NCBI GenBank assembly: GCA_025965815.1
Contig: JAOPWF010000070.1
Span: forward strand, 1 to 6,745
Direction: 5' to 3'
Length of the DNA stretch: 6,745 bases
Origin: Mycobacterium sp.
GTDB taxonomy: Bacteria; Actinomycetota; Actinomycetes; Mycobacteriales; Mycobacteriaceae
Part shown: positions 6,382 through 6,745 of the stretch, piece by piece
Position numbering within the stretch: position 1 is the first letter of the stretch
How the letters are laid out: each line of letters begins with the position of its first letter
The notes under the pieces: model-generated
What the model saw: only the letters and a program-made list of their open reading frames with translations
The model's database searches: none
Told to the model about the DNA's origin: nothing
Position numbers and translations under genes: made by a program

Positions 6382-6745
6382 ATGACCGACTTAAATGTTG
6401 CCACCCGTGCCAGGCTGTACGCCCGCGACAAAGTCCGGCGGTTTGCCGACGTGGTGATTGTGCCTCTTCTGCCATCGAGAGCTGCAAATCTGTTGCAAAG
6501 CCGCCTGGCGGATTGGAAGCCCTATTTCAAAGAGGCGGAAGGTGAATTCGAGGGGCAGTGGAAAGAAATTATCTGGCCGCTCATCAAAGACTTCGATTTC
6601 GGAACTGTTCTGGAGCTTTCACCTGGTGCTGGCCGCAATACCGAACGGCTTACCACGCTTACTTCGCGACTGATCGCGGTGGATTACCGTCAGAACGCGT
6701 TGAATCAGACGCGGGCCCGCCTGGGCACGCTCCGAAGCGGGTGCG
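6382..6745 (+). CDS. Class I SAM-dependent methyltransferase, N-terminal part (runs off window)
   Basis: The reading frame from ATG 6382 stays open to the window edge, giving 121 residues of an incomplete protein. After a basic and partly hydrophobic leader (VVIVPLLPSRAANLL, about 24-38) and FEGQWKEIIWPLI (56-68) comes methyltransferase motif I, VLELSPGAGRNTERL (76-90), a glycine-rich S-adenosylmethionine loop. It is followed by LIAVDYRQNAL (97-107), where D101 is placed to bind the ribose hydroxyls. These two motifs identify the Rossmann-type fold. The substrate is unknown; from its place behind three glycosyltransferases, O-methylation of a sugar or of a chain end is a reasonable inference. 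The gene is in the same frame as the preceding one, separated from it by the TAG and 15 bases. The first part is less GC-rich to the eye than the neighbours (TTA, AAT, AAA and GAA codons), which may reflect separate acquisition. Confidence 0.82.
   Translation, partial: MTDLNVATRARLYARDKVRRFADVVIVPLLPSRAANLLQSRLADWKPYFKEAEGEFEGQWKEIIWPLIKDFDFGTVLELSPGAGRNTERLTTLTSRLIAVDYRQNALNQTRARLGTLRSGC

Noticed and set aside
6012..6545. 177-codon + strand frame spanning the end of the third glycosyltransferase and the start of the methyltransferase
   Set aside because: It conflicts with two genes carrying clear motifs, and its translation is Arg-rich without recognisable features.

Overview
This window is one gene-dense, GC-rich stretch. 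Every supported gene is on the + strand, and the set reads as the inside of a cell-surface polysaccharide biosynthesis operon. The proteins are rich in Ala, Arg, Val and Gly. Junctions are tight (4- and 8-base overlaps, 9- and 15-base gaps), and the chain-length regulator has an actinobacterial-looking architecture. I infer a high-GC actinomycete, perhaps a mycobacterium or relative, but no marker gene here fixes the taxon.

Layout: (1) 14-1450, a Wzz-type polysaccharide co-polymerase fused to a cytoplasmic tyrosine-kinase/ParA-like domain whose ATP-binding motifs look degenerate. (2) 1460-2965, a polytopic Wzy/O-antigen-ligase family membrane protein. (3) 2958-4007, (4) 4004-5161 and (5) 5158-6366, three consecutive family-4 (GT-B fold) glycosyltransferases. 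(6) 6382 to the window edge, the N-terminal part of a class I SAM-dependent methyltransferase. No intergenic region exceeds 15 bases. I see no RNA gene, mobile element, CRISPR array, promoter or terminator. The operon appears to continue past both ends; the first bases are even compatible with an upstream gene ending in an ATGA overlap with gene 1.

Inferred joint role: the three glycosyltransferases add sugars one after another to a lipid-linked repeat unit on the cytoplasmic face, and the methyltransferase may modify a sugar or the chain end. A flippase, not in this window, would export the unit. The Wzy protein would polymerise it outside the membrane, with the Wzz-like protein setting chain length. 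The initiating sugar-phosphate transferase, the flippase and any attachment enzyme are absent and would be expected in the flanks.

I did not find evidence for a wholly new system. The points most worth a second look are the apparently dead kinase-like domain fused to Wzz, the non-canonical EX7E region of the third glycosyltransferase, and the presence of a complete-looking Wzy/Wzz pair in a probable actinomycete.
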